From Termitomyces sp. T153 (Eukaryota; Basidiomycota; Agaricomycetes; Agaricales; Lyophyllaceae): a DNA stretch of 64,000 nt. The stretch covers positions 62,001-126,000 of the forward strand of contig JACKQL020000117.1 in the NCBI GenBank assembly GCA_018296165.2, given 5' to 3'. Shown here piece after piece: positions 1 to 11,348 of this stretch. Each line of letters starts with the position of its first letter. Position 1 is the first letter of the stretch. Under the pieces are notes generated by a model, which was given only the letters and a program-made list of their open reading frames with translations, was not told where the DNA came from and made no database searches. Made by a program: the position numbers and the translations under genes.

Positions 1-1858
1 CCATAAGTCAACCTCCATCTGGGCCTTCACCATTTCCAGGACCTCCACACGCCCAGGCAGTACTTCTCCTACATCTGCCACCACCTCCCACCATGATCCT
101 GGAGCTACCACATTGCAATGCTAGTGCCCTGCCAACAACTACCCTAGCTGCAACACTCCCTGCCCCAACTCTGGAGAGTGATCTCCAGGCACCTGCACTA
201 CTCCATCCTGAATTGATGCAAATGCCACTGAAGCCCCATCTAGGAGAACCCAGTGCTCCTGAATTCAGCCTACCCAGACCATATTAGAAGAGTCAGGGAC
301 AAAGGGAGAAACACTCATGTAATACACCTGCATGCTCCAAGGCGGCCTTGTTTGCCAGCCATTCCTCCCATTGCCTTGCAGCCTCTGCCTCTGCCTGAGA
401 TAAACCCCACTCCTCCAAACTCTGCTGTTTCTCTGCCTTCTCTGCAGACTGTGCCTCCAACTGTGCCAGGCACTCCCATAAACCCCACACCTCAATGCTC
501 TCATCATGGTCATCTGTACTGCCATATTGTAATCCCACTGCAGCATGTCTCTCTTCCTCTGTGTCATGCCTCAGTCCTCCCCTGCCCTCCAAAGCTTCCT
601 CTCTTGCATTGTCAGAATTCTCAATAAACCCTCCACCTGGCAACAAAGGTCTCAGTGATCAAAGGCATGGGCTCAGGCAAGCTTAATGGATGCACTATCA
701 GTGCCCCTGAGCTGGGAGAATACACATGGGGCCCAGGGGGGCCCACCATCAACTTCTGATCCTGTGACCACTTACTAGGTTCTGCCTCTGGCAGTGGGGA
801 GGCCCTTGGCTTACCCTTGTTGCATGGCACTTTGTCCCCCTCCCTCCACCCACTCCACAGAAGTCCCACTTTCTCTGCTAGCCACTCCACACTTCCCTCA
901 CCCTCTAAACCTGATCTCTGACCCAATGCTCTGGCCTTCTAGCTCTTGCCCAACTGCCCCCTCACCCAGCTCTCCTCCCACTCCTGCTCTGCAGTAATGC
1001 AGGCCATATGCCATTTCAGCAAAACCAAGCATTTTTTGTGCCTTGCATGGCATGGGAGGCAAACTGAAGTATTGCAGTAGAACTCCACAGAAGGTTCATC
1101 AAACTCATATAATTCTCTCTACTAGGCACAGAGGGTGCACTAGAACAACTAATCAGCAAACACTGCAAAATAAGCTAAGGACTCACTGGAGCCTTGTTCT
1201 GGCACCACTCCAGGATCAGAGGACCTTGTGCCTGCCCCAGCACCCCCACAAATATCTCCAGTGTTACTTGTGCTTGTGGGATCCTCTGCACCTCTAGAAC
1301 AACATGGATGACCCCTGCCCCCAGACTGGGTCTTGTGGAATGACCCAGAGCAGCTGGGATTGAATGGCCAGCAGGCCCCAACCCTCTCATATAAGAGTGA
1401 CTCCTAGAAGAGCCCACCACTGCCAAGGACAACTTTAAAGCTCAATCAGCAACTCTGGAGCAAGAAGAACACCACACTCACAATGGCTGTGCAATGACTC
1501 CACCTTCCTATGGTCCCACTGCTAGTCAAACTCCCTTTGCCAATGCTTGCATTCTGCCCACATGGCCATATGGTTGTCATCAGAGAGGAGTGTGGTTGGT
1601 GAGGGAGACAATGACAAAGGTGCTGCAGAAGACATGAGAAGGAATGAAGAACACCAGAGTATGTTCCACCTCTCTTTAATTTCCTAGAAAGAGCTTCTTT
1701 ATGGACAACAATCACACTTTGACTTTATTTTCCATGCTGCTGCTACTCACTGCAGTTTGATAAATATTGCCCAGACTCTGATTCCCACACCCCTGCCCAT
1801 CCCTGACTCATGCTCCATGTCTCAAGAGTCTTAATGCTGAAGAGGGGGAGGGGAGTGA
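1..1858. other. CpG-poor repeat DNA, probably interior of the element ending in the LTR at 1859
   Basis: No protein family is recognised here. CpG is nearly absent, as in the other transposon tracts of the window. The last bases before 1859 form a purine run (about 1840-1856) like a polypurine tract, so this stretch may be the 3' interior of an LTR element whose 3' LTR follows. The minus strand holds two open stretches with charged, protein-like composition (about 926-621 and 646-293, the latter rich in Glu, Ala and Trp), which could be gag-like or captured coding DNA. Neither shows a zinc knuckle, reverse transcriptase or integrase motif. The assignment to an LTR element is an inference from the purine run and the adjacent LTR. 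Confidence 0.4.
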
Positions 1859-2652
1859 TGTTATGACCTGTTTCCAGAACTCCAGATCTTGTTCCCAGCC
1901 ACCTTGCTCCCTCAGAGTTACCCCCCAACTCTCCCTTTGACTCCCCCACCTTTGTTTACCTACAGCACCCACTCTGAATAACTCTGACACCTCTTTAACA
2001 AACTCTGATGGCTTCCTAGCTAACTCCAATGCCTTCCCTGCAGCCTTTGACACTTCCCCTGCCTCTTCCAAGCCCCTGGAACCCTCCTCCACTGTTCCTG
2101 ATGCTGGCATGCATTACTAGTTTGTCATCCTGACTTACTTGACCAGCTCTGGAGCATCATGACAACTCCAGAACAGTCTACATCCTCAACTGATCCCATC
2201 ATGATCCCATCAGTATATCACCATGGCCCACTCCTTGATCACAACCAACACCTGTCAGCTCCACGTAACCCCAACAAGCCCCACTGCCAGACCCACTATC
2301 CCTGGAGCTGTCCCAGTAATCAGTATATAAGTCATAGAGTAGCATCTCATACTCTAGTCCTGATATTACCTGCCTTACCTGATGTGTTTCTGATTGTCTG
2401 TCTCTTGTGCTTCATGTTTCTTGTTATGTTTTCTCTTATCTCAGTCTCCCAGTCTTGTCTCATCTCCATTTCCATTATTGGACTTCCCCGGACCACCCCA
2501 GACTTGTTTGGACTGCTCCCCCTTGCTTATTCTCACAAGTATCTGAAGTCCAGGCCATCTCCAAATGCTAGGTTATCAGTGCAGGACATTATGTCTGCCT
2601 AGTAAAGACTCTCCCAGTGTAGCTGAGCCTCCATGGACAGCAGAACCTGACA
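1859..2652 (+). repeat. LTR (794 bp), probably a 3' LTR
   Basis: It begins TGTTATGACC and ends CAGAACCTGACA, giving TG...CA ends, and is preceded by a purine run. A copy of the same family, in opposite orientation, lies at 57421-58606: both share the ending CAGCAGAACCTGACA and an internal stretch around 2325-2350. The immediate flanks (AGTGA and CCTTA) do not match, so it is not a solo LTR with a visible target duplication. It is more likely the 3' LTR of an element reaching beyond the left edge of the window. Confidence 0.7.
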
Positions 2653-2674
2653 CCTTACATCTGGCTAATTATCA

Positions 2675-3020
2675 ATACAACTATTTGTATATGTTTGTCC
2701 ATTGTACTCTCCACCTCAATGGGTTTCTTATGGTTTATATAATCATTCTTGTTATCTTATCTTATTCTTTTCACTTATCTGCTTATTTCTTATCTTATAT
2801 CTGAATCTGAATAAGTGTTGATACAACTATTTGTATATGTTTGTCCATTGTACTCTCCACCTCAATGGGTTTCTTATGGTTTATATAATCATTCTTGTTA
2901 TCTTATCTTATTCTTTTCACTTATCTGCTTATTTCTTATCTTATATCTGAATCTGAATAAGTGTTGATACAACCATTTGTATATGTTTGTCCACTCAATG
3001 GGGTTTCCTATGGTTTATGT
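2675..3020. repeat. Tandem repeat, 146-bp unit, two full copies and one partial
   Basis: The unit starting ATACAACTATTTGTATATG at 2675 recurs at 2821 and, with changes, at 2967, so the period is exactly 146 bp. Copies one and two look nearly identical. The third is truncated and diverged. The repeat is AT-rich and has no open reading frame of note. It starts 23 bp after the LTR end at 2652. Confidence 0.85.
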
Positions 3021-3299
3021 AATTATGAACCCATACTTTTCATAATCAAATAATCACACCATTGGAGGGAATTTCCTCTGTTTATATAATGTGACATCTG
3101 TGTAAGTAACTCTTTTTTCATCTCAATACACTTAACTCATGCAAATCAAGATGAATCCCTACTCATCTGTCTCCATGGTCCCAAATTCATGTTGGTCCCT
3201 CATTGGTATATCCTGTAATCTTTCTCTTCAGTGTGATCTGTTTTGTTTTGCTCCTTGACTTTGCTCTCTTATTAAATGATTATTATTTATCTTTGCTTT

Positions 3300-3705
3300 T
3301 GTTCACACAACTCACCATTTTGAATGAACCATCTAAGAGGGTGAGTGACCTCATGATAATGGGCATCTTGCATGTGTCTCTCTTGAGTGGTACCACCACA
3401 AAAGATACTTCTGCTTCAACAATATCACCAATTATGAATGCTTTGGGCTGCATTGGTCCTTATTTATGTTATAAGTCTTTGTTTCACTTGTTAAACTATG
3501 TGATAAAGTACTTATGCATTGCTTTGATCTGTTGATTCAGTCTGTTCATATAGTTCATGATGTTATCCTCTGTTTGGATGTATCCTACTTTTGCCATGGC
3601 TTCAAGAACTCCTCTTGGGTCTGTGAACTTGTCAAACAGTATGTGTTTCTCTCCTGTCAGTGTATCTTCTATTGATGTAAAATATTGGTTTGCTATGTCA
3701 ATCAT
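3300..3705 (-). pseudogene. Coding remnant of unknown repeat-associated protein
   Basis: On the minus strand a 69-codon open stretch (3705-3496) reads like real protein, with the segment FTDPRGVLEAMAKVGYIQTE. About 70 bases later the minus strand resumes with a hydrophobic protein-like segment containing IGDIVEAEVSFVVVPLK (about 3440-3390), ending near 3320. A stop and a frame break separate the two, so the gene is broken or an intron lies between. I do not recognise the family with certainty. It lies head to head with the ubiquitin-protease-like remnant that starts at about 3685 on the other strand, so both may have belonged to one transposon. Confidence 0.4.
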
Positions 3706-4340
3706 ATCCTCCTTGTTGTTTGGACACTTCCATTCTTCCAGTTCACCATCTCCAAAGCATCTGTCAAATATTTTGTTGATGGCTTATCTGAGAGCATCTA
3801 CAAACAAGATTGTTTCTTAAAATATCTAGCTCTGTTTCCAGAGAGTGAGTACACCAGTGTGCACTGTCTTATTGGCCATGCATTGAATTCTAAGTATGTT
3901 GTCTTAGAATCTTGTTTGAAGTGTCCCAGACAACATACAGTGATGTGGATAGTAATGCAATCAAAGCACTGTCAAACAGTATCTGTGAAACAGGATGTAC
4001 ATTCCACACAAGCACATGTTGATGGTTTCACTTTGCCTACAGAAACAATAGGTACTTCTTGTGGATGTCACTTGATCAGAATGTTTTCCTATGTAAGAGC
4101 TCCTCCTTTGATTGTATCTGATATTTCTTCAGTCAATTCTATAATTCCACCTATATTATCCCTTAAAATCAAGGATGGGACCACTGTTGAATATTGGTTA
4201 GAAGGTGATTTACTATGCTGATGGTCACTTCACTTCCAGGGTTGTCACAGGTAATGGATCCCAAGTATGGTTCTATGATGAGCTTGCTTCCAGTCACTAG
4301 ATGATACTTGAACAAGGTACTGTACACACACTTAACCTGT
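3685..4340 (+). pseudogene. Ubiquitin-protease (USP)-like C-terminal remnant
   Basis: An open frame of 178 codons (3685-4221) ends in a stop. About 10 bases on, in a shifted frame, comes YYADGHFTSRVV followed by QVWFYDELAS (about 4215-4290). This has the pattern of the histidine box near the end of USP/C19 peptidases (G-x-H-[FY]-x-[SA]-R ... W-x-x-[YF]-D). The same pattern occurs at 60119-60412 in this window. Upstream there is a Cys/His-containing part (CLKCPRQH, about 3920). The frame break and missing N-terminal catalytic cysteine region make it a non-functional fragment. The family call rests on the box alone. Confidence 0.45.
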
Positions 4341-4384
4341 CTATCAGGGGCAATGGGACTACAACTTTGGTTATGTACACACAT

Positions 4385-5278
4385 TATATGTGATTAGATA
4401 AACCATTGGGAATCTATACTGCTTGCCATATAAATGGACATTATAAACTTATTTTAATGATGTCCTCAGTCAAAGTACAATGGCTGCCCTTTAGTACACC
4501 TGTCAAAAATCTTTGCAACTGCCCTTAATGCACATCCTTTGAGGAATTTAGCTGTTATGAAATCTATATAGGCATACATCTACAAGTGGACCTGCAGATC
4601 TTATTAGTTGTTCCAATGTTTTCATAAGAAACTGTAATTCTTAGCCATTGTGAGGGGTACACTCTTAATTTACATTGATTTGATGAATGACAAAAAGTTA
4701 CATATAAATAATTCTCTTGTGCATCTTAATCTATCAAAGACAAATGTATTATGCACATATATAATTTGTTACTACCAACACCCTAGATCTTGGACATGCC
4801 ATGCACAGCAGCAGCCCATACTAGCTCATAGACTTAGTGATATGCTTAGCCACTCTTGCAGCTAAACGCTGTTGTGTTGAGGCCTTAGTGACCTCAACCT
4901 GGCTTTGCCAGAACACCAGCACTCTTCAACAGAGGATGTCCTCTGGGATGGCTTCACCATCCATACCAGAGGTGTCACCAACATTCTATGAGATTGTTAA
5001 ATGCAGATGGTCCAGCTCCCTGTGTGGTTCAGGAAGGACCCAATTCATAATTTCACAGGGCCCCTTGCCCTGTGAGTCTCTCCATCACTACTCCTTATTG
5101 GAGTAGTCAGTAAGGGAGACTCCTGGCATTTTCCCATGGCCACTGGGAAGGATCTGAGACCTTCCACTTGCAATGCTGTGAGTGCATATGAAGAGTTGAT
5201 CCCTTTGCTTGCCATCACAGCTGACCCTTCTAGTTCTACCTTTGGGTATAATCTGACAGAGGGCACTCAAGTGCCTTC
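4385..5278. other. Repeat-derived DNA, no gene recognised
   Basis: The stretch is CpG-poor and AT-rich to about 4760, then more balanced. No recognisable protein domain or repeat was found on either strand. It is the sequence into which the Ty3 element at 5279 inserted. It continues at 11349 after that element and its CCTTC target duplication are removed. Confidence 0.5.
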
Positions 5279-5648
5279 TGTCAGAGGACTTCCATTTCCA
5301 ACCTCAGTGACTGGTTCCAGCACCTATGCAGCTTGTTCAATATCTCTGGAGCTCTTTCCAGAACCCCAGAGATCTCCAGAGTTCTCCAGAGTTCTCTATA
5401 TTACCTCAGCAACCATTGCCCTAGGATTAGGAGTAACTCCAGTCACCTGTACAGTAGTTTGCATGCCTCTGCCACTCACTGATGTGCCACACCAAGCAGC
5501 AGGAATCCTTAGACTTGTTCTCTTTGGATTTCCCTCTGCTAGGTGATTAGTTACTGATTTGTATCATTGTCTACTCTGCTAATATACTTCAGATTTCCCT
5601 CTGCTAGCTGTGTGACTCTGATCTGCTGCTCCAGAAGTCGCCCTTACA
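5279..5648 (+). repeat. 5' LTR of the Ty3 element
   Basis: 370 bp, starting TGTCAGAGGACTTCC and ending CGCCCTTACA. It matches 10979-11348 over its whole length with scattered substitutions, many of them transitions. An 11-base stretch inside it (5511-5521) is the exact reverse complement of 5651-5661, just after the LTR, as discussed under the primer-binding site. Confidence 0.95.
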
Positions 5649-5650
5649 GC

Positions 5651-5661
5651 AGAACAAGTCT
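5651..5661 (+). promoter_or_regulatory. Candidate self-priming primer-binding site
   Basis: The bases AGAACAAGTCT start 2 bases after the 5' LTR. Their exact reverse complement, AGACTTGTTCT, lies inside the same LTR at 5511-5521. In Tf1/sushi-type elements the first bases of the transcript fold back onto a site just after the LTR and prime reverse transcription. The match here has the right length and place if transcription begins near 5511. In the 3' LTR the counterpart (about 11211-11221) carries one mismatch. No obvious tRNA 3'-end complement was seen at this position. Confidence 0.55.
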
Positions 5662-5753
5662 CTTAAAACTGGCCTAGAAGCCCCACATAGCCACAAGGAA
5701 CCTCCAAGCTGCTACTGTCACTTCTCTGCCAGGATTAAGCACCACAGAGTTCT

Positions 5754-6976
5754 ATGTCTCAGCTTGCCAACTCAGACACACCCTTGGAGGCCCCAGCCCC
5801 ACAGAACAAAGCCTGGACTTGCCTGCTCCACCTAGAGACCTAGGTGCAATTAATGCAATCATCTCTCACCCACTATATGACTGAACTCTCTACTCTCTGT
5901 CAGACAACAGATCTTATCTTCCAATCCCTCCAGGTGCTGCTAGAATGCCTAAGCCCTAACTCTGCCTCTCTTGCAATGGCAGAACCAGCTCTGCCTGCCA
6001 CAGCACCTACTCCAGTAGCTCCAGTGACTCTATGGCCATGGATCCCTCATCCAGTGCTGCCAGATGCATATGATGGTGCCCAATCTGGCAGGAAGCAGTT
6101 TCTACAGTCCTGCCTCACCTACATCCACCTCAGCAGGGATGCTTTTGACTCCAACACGTTGAAAATAGCTTAGGCGCTGTCATACATGAAAACTGGACAT
6201 GCCTCCACCTACATGCTATGAGTTTTCTGCCATCCCAGAGGTGTGGGAAGCTTCCCAGACTGGGCCACCTTTGAGAAGGACTTTCATGCAGAGTTTTTCC
6301 TGTTAGACCCTGCCAAGATGACGGCACTGATGCTGCATAACAGAGAGCAGTACAGACAAGGAAAGTGTATATTGGATGAGTACATTGACTTGTTCCAAGC
6401 TCTGGTCGAACAGGCCACCTACCCCAACAGCCTCCAACTATGCCTCACCTTTCAGAATGGCTTGCACCCTGCCTTGGTGGAATGCATTAACAACCTAGTG
6501 AAGGGTTGCCCCGATGATGAAAAGATTGCATCATGGTATGAGGTGGCTTGAGACCAATGGCAACTCATGGAGATACAGAGGGAGCTCTGCTGCCCCCATT
6601 CTATGCTGCACCCCACTCCAGTCAGCAACCTCCGCCATCCCATACCTACTCACCCAGTGCCGGCCCTCACTCTAGCCACTCTACAGCATGTCCTCTACCA
6701 CTGAGGATCCCCATGGATGTGGATGCAGCCCAACAACTCTGTGCTGCCCCACTGTTGTGCTGGAGATGCAAGAAGCCCAGGCACTTTGCATGGCACTGTC
6801 CCCTAGGCCTGGAGGTATGCTACCTCTCCATGGCAGAGCAGGAGGAACTTCTCCTACAGCTCTTGGCAGCAAAAGATGCTGCCAGAGCTCTGTCACTGGA
6901 TGAGCCCATGCTGGAGTTGACCCCAGAGGAAACCAGCATGTGCACCTCACCTCTGGAGCAGGAGGAGGATTTTTAG
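5754..6976 (+). pseudogene. Ty3 gag (capsid and nucleocapsid), broken
   Basis: The frame starts at ATG 5754. It is broken by stops near 5839, 6171, 6220 and 6549 and by frame changes. The middle part (6243-6551) has the retrotransposon capsid pattern, with FPDWATFEKDFHAEF and later LFQALVEQA. The C-terminal part (6548-6976) carries a CCHC zinc knuckle, CWRCKKPRHFAWHC, spaced C-x2-C-x4-H-x4-C, near 6760-6800. This protein would have formed the virus-like particle and bound element RNA. It cannot be made intact from this copy. Confidence 0.85.
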
Positions 6977-7199
6977 TTGAGCGACAGATGAGGTGTATGC
7001 CTCCGTCACTAGGTGTTAACAGGTTCTCTTGTCTGTCAATAGAAAATGAAAATGCCTTTTCCAATCCCCTTCATTCTGAGACAGAAGAACCTTGAAGCCC
7101 CCCTCTAGACATACAAATACTAACTCCAGAGCCCCCACCAAGCCCTCTGACACTTCCAAAGGTCCAATAGCATGGCCCCACTTGGGCACGTCAAATGCC

Positions 7200-10100
7200 C
7201 CAACAATATGTGATGGCCTCTAGCTCATGCACCCATTCTCTGCACCTCAATGTGGAGATTGAGATGACAGACACCCAGCAAAACTGCAGAGTCATGGCTC
7301 TCCTAGACAGTGGAGCAATAGGACTTTTCCTGGACTCAGGTTCATCAAATGCTACAGCCTAACCATGCAGCCCCTTCCCAAGCCCATTCCTGTCTACAAC
7401 ATTGATGGAATACCCAACAAAGCCAGTGCAATTAGCTCCATGGTCGACTTGGTTCTCTGTTATTGGAATCATGTGGAGTGTGCCATATCCACTGTCACCA
7501 GCTTAGGAAGGCAAGACATGATCCCTGGATTCATGTGGCTTTGAGAGCATAATCCCAAGGTTGATTGGACCAAAGGAGAGGTAACCATGAGTAGATGCCC
7601 CAGGAAGTGCTCCACCTGTGCTGTGGAGGACAGAGTGGAGCATTGGACTCAAGTCTGAGAGCATGCAGCCATCTGAGCATGTTGCACCAGCCCTCTCTTC
7701 TTCACCAATCTAGACCCCCTGGACCCCCCACCTCTAGCATTCCCTTGTAAAGAGGCCCTCTATAAGGATGATTGGAGCAATGGCAGAGCCCTAGAGGAGG
7801 AGCATGGAGGGGAGTTTGGTAGTATACATGAGCCAGAGCTCCTGGATGAAGCAATAGAGGCAGGGGATTGAATTTATGTTACCACTGTCCACCTGCCACC
7901 CTCCATTGTGGAGATCAGGGCTAGCCAGACTATGTCCCAGAGGCTGGCCCAGGCCTTTGCTGCCAATGCCATGCCTTAAGAGTTCCAGAACATGGTACCC
8001 CCTTACCTGCATGCATTTGAAGATGTGTTCTCCAAAGCCTCCTTTGACTCACTTCCAGAGCACAAGAGGTGGGACCATGCCATTGAACTTCTGCCTGACT
8101 CCGCACTCTCCAGCTATAAGGTCTACTCCCTTGCACCCAAGGAGCAGGACAAGCTCAATGCATTCCTACAGAAGAACTTGAACTCTGGTCATATCCATCC
8201 ATCCAAGTCCCCAATGGCTTCTCAGGATGGCTTGCTCCAACTGATACAGGACTACTGGGTACTCAATGCCATGACAGTGAAGAACTGTTACCCACTCCCC
8301 CTCATCTCTGAGCTCATCAACAACCTCCAGGGCACACAATACTTCACTAAACTGGACGTCCAGTGGGGTTACAACAATGTGCGCATTCAGGAAGGAGATG
8401 AGTGGAAGGTGGCCTTCCAGACCAACTGAGAATTGTTCAAGCCACTCATCATGTTCTTTGGTCTCAGCAACAGCCCAGCCACCTTCCAGACCATGATGAA
8501 CAACATCTTCTGGGACCTCATTGTAGAGGGTGTAGTGTGTGTGTACCTTGATGACATCCTCATCTACACCAAAACACTGGAGGAACACCATTAGATCACT
8601 CATCTTGTCCTGGAATGCCTCCACTAGCACCAGCTCTACCTCAAGCCAGAGAAGTGCAAGTTTGAACAAACCCAGATTGAGTACCTCAGCCTGATCATCT
8701 CCCACAGAGCAGCAGAGATGGACCTGGTGAAGGTAGCAGGTGTGGTGCAGTGGCCAGAGCCCCGGAACAAGAAGGAGGTGCAGGTGTTCCTTGGTTTTGC
8801 AAACTTCTACTAGAGATTCAACCAGGACTTCTCACACCACACCTGCCTGCTGTTTGACCTCACAGGAAAGGATATTACATGGAGCTGGGGACCTTCAGAG
8901 TAGATGGCCTTTGACACTCTCAAGCATGCTGTGACCTCTGGACCTGTTCTCCTATTCCTGGACAACAATTCTTCCTTCTGCATAGAGGCTGACAGCTCCA
9001 ACTTTGCCACTGGAGTGGTGCTCTCACAGCAATTTCCAGAGGATGGGAAGTAGCATCCAGTGGCCTTTTACTCCAAAAGCCTGGATGCAGTGGAATGGAA
9101 CTATGAGATCCATGACAAGGAGATGCTGGCCATCATCCAGTTGCTTAAGAAGTGGCAGCACTTCCTGGAAGGTGCACAGCACAAGTTTAAAGTCTGGACA
9201 GATCATAAGAACCTTGAATACTTCCAGATGGCCAAGAAGCTCAATCACCAGCAGGCCTGATGGTCCCTCTACCTTGCCAACTTCAACTTCTTCTTGCACC
9301 ACAAACCTGGCTGGAGCATGGGAAAACCAGATGCCCTGTCTTGAAGGGCAGACCACAGAACAGAGGAAGGGGATAACAGTAACATTGTGCTTCTCTGCTC
9401 CAAATTGTTTACAATCTGAGCCATGGAGGGCCTTGCCATTGACAGAGCAGAGGCAGACATTCTCCAGGACATACAACAGGGTAATAGGAATGGTCAACAG
9501 GAGGAGCTTGTGGCACAGGCCACTCAACAGTCTGTGCTGATGAATGGGCCCTCCAAGATGGAATCCTGACCTTTTGAGACTGTATCTACGTCCCCAACAT
9601 TCCGGAGCTCCATCAGAGGATTGTAGAGCAACACCATGACTCCCACATTGTAGGGCACCCTGAGCAGTAAAAGACACTGGAGTTAGTATCATGAAACTAC
9701 TGGTGGCCCCAGATGTCCTGGTACATTGGCTAGTACCTGCAATCTCTGCCTCTGGACCAAGCCTCAGTGCCGACTCCCCTATAGACAGTTACACCTGCTA
9801 CCAGTGCCCATGGAACAGTGGAGCATAGCATTCATAGACTTCATTGTAGAGCTCCTCAATGCCCACGGTTACAATGCGATTATGGTGGTGGTGGACCTGT
9901 ATGGCAAGAGAGTGCACTTCATTCTGACTCACACTACCTGCTCTGTCATGGGTGCCACAAACCTGTACTGGAGGAACGTCTGGAAGCTCCATGGCCTCTC
10001 TGATGCCTATGTTTTGGATCAGGGACCACAATCTGTGGCACAGTTCACCTGGGAGCTCTACCAACTGCTCAGAGTAAAGCTCCACACCACTACTGCCTAC

Positions 10101-10330
10101 TACCCACAGTCTGACAGCCAGATGGAGCATGTAAACCAGGAGCTGGAACAGTATCTTTGCCTCTTTTGCAATAAGTGCCAAGATGACTAGGACAAACTCC
10201 TCCCCAATGCCAAATTCTAGTACAACAATCATATTCATGCATCCACCCAGTTTTCCCCATTCTTCCTTGACACCGGATGGTACCCATACATGGGTTTTGA
10301 ACCCTGGGCCTGACCCTCAGAAAATGAGGC
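7200..10330 (+). pseudogene. Ty3 pol: protease, reverse transcriptase, RNase H, integrase (broken)
   Basis: Domains in order: aspartic protease with ALLDSGA (about 7293-7313); reverse transcriptase from about 7992, with FTKLDVQWGYNNVRI (8343-8388) and the catalytic YLDDILIYTK (8546-8575) intact; RNase H with CIEADSSNFATG (about 8980-9015) and TDHKNLEYF (9200-9226); integrase from about 9726 with IDFIVELL, DLYGKRVHF and a DQGPQSVAQF motif near 10015. Stops interrupt it repeatedly. TGA stands for the expected arginine after FQTN (8427-8429), after HQQA (9258-9260) and after DALS (about 9342). The enzymes copied element RNA and inserted the DNA. This copy is dead. Confidence 0.9.
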
Positions 10331-10689
10331 AGTAAACAAATTTGTGGACCAGATAAAGAGGTCACAGGAGGAGGCCTGAGCTGCACTGGCAAAAGCAAAA
10401 GACAACATGGCATGATACTACAACTGCAGGAGGACCCCAGAGCACAGATATCAGCCCAGAGATTGAGTCTACCTGAATGCCTCTGACATTATAACTACCC
10501 GACCCTCAAAAAAGCTGTCACACTGCCAATTAGAGCTGTTCACAGTGGAACAACAGGTGGAACCCCTGGCCTATCAACTCCAACTCCCCATGGGGATGCA
10601 CCAGCTTCATCCAGTGTTCAATGTGGTCAAACTAATCCCAGCCCCTAAAGATCCTATTCTGGAGTGACGTCCACCACCTCCACTGCCCC

Positions 10690-10863
10690 CCATAGTGGTC
10701 AATGACAATGAGGAGTATGAAGTGGAGGAAATCCTGGATAGCCATTTATTCCAGAGACAACTACAATACAAGGTGAAGTGGAAAGGCTATGGAATTGAGA
10801 ATATCTCCTGGGAGCTGCAGGAGAACATACATGCCTCCAGACTTGTCAAGGAGTTCCACTAGA
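10690..10863 (+). pseudogene. Chromodomain at the end of the Ty3 integrase
   Basis: The sequence reads YEVEEILDSHLFQRQLQYKV, then KWKGYGIENISWE and a final NIHASRLVKEFH before a TAG. The order E-x-I-L-D ... Y-x-V-K-W-K-G-Y ... S-W-E is that of a chromodomain. In chromoviruses it targets integration to histone-marked chromatin. The aromatic positions Y (of YEVEE), W (of KWKGY) and W (of SWE) are all present, although the following codons run into a stop. Confidence 0.9.
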
Positions 10864-10965
10864 GACATCCAGATGCCCCACATGCCATATGAATCTACCC
10901 TATCTTGCCAGCGGACCAAGCAATCAGGGACTTCTTCTACCCCGCATGTTGAGATGCTGCATGCT

Positions 10966-10975
10966 AGAGGGGGGG
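10966..10975 (+). promoter_or_regulatory. Polypurine tract of the Ty3 element
   Basis: A run of ten purines, AGAGGGGGGG, sits 3 bases before the 3' LTR. It is the expected primer site for second-strand DNA synthesis. Confidence 0.85.
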
Positions 10976-10978
10976 TGA

Positions 10979-11348
10979 TGTCAGGGGACTTCCATTTCCA
11001 ACCTCCATGACTGGTTCCAGCACTGCTGCAGCTTGTTTGATGTCTCCAGGGCTCTTTCCAGAACCCTGGAAATCTCTGGAGTTCTCCAGAGTCCTCTGTA
11101 ATACCTCAGCAACCATTGCCCTAGGATTAGGAGTAACTCCAGTCACCTGTACAGTAGTTCCCATGCCTCCGCTGCCCACTGATGCACTGTGCCAAGCAGC
11201 AGGGATCCTTATACTTGTTCTCTTTGAATTTCCCTCTGCTAGGTGATTAGTTACTGATTTGTATCATCGTCTACTCTGCTAATATACTTTGGATTTCCCT
11301 CTGCTAGCTGCATGACTCTGATCTGCTGCCTCAGAGGTCACCCTTACA
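10979..11348 (+). repeat. 3' LTR of the Ty3 element
   Basis: 370 bp, starting TGTCAGGGGACTTCC and ending TCACCCTTACA. It is the same length as the 5' LTR and is followed directly by the target duplication CCTTC. Differences from the 5' LTR are mainly transitions. Confidence 0.95.

Larger units (their letters stand above)
5279..11348 (+). mobile_element. Full-length, inactive Ty3 chromovirus (6,070 bp)
   Basis: Two 370-bp LTRs (5279-5648 and 10979-11348) begin TGTCAG and end CCTTACA. The element is flanked by a perfect 5-bp target duplication, CCTTC (5274-5278 and 11349-11353). Between the LTRs lie gag with a zinc knuckle, protease, reverse transcriptase, RNase H, integrase and a chromodomain, in the order of Tf1/sushi-type chromoviruses. 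There are more than a dozen in-frame stops. Several are TGA at positions where the family has arginine, which fits CGA changed to TGA. The element therefore inserted as a unit and then decayed in place. It inserted into CpG-poor repeat DNA, not into a gene. Confidence 0.93.
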
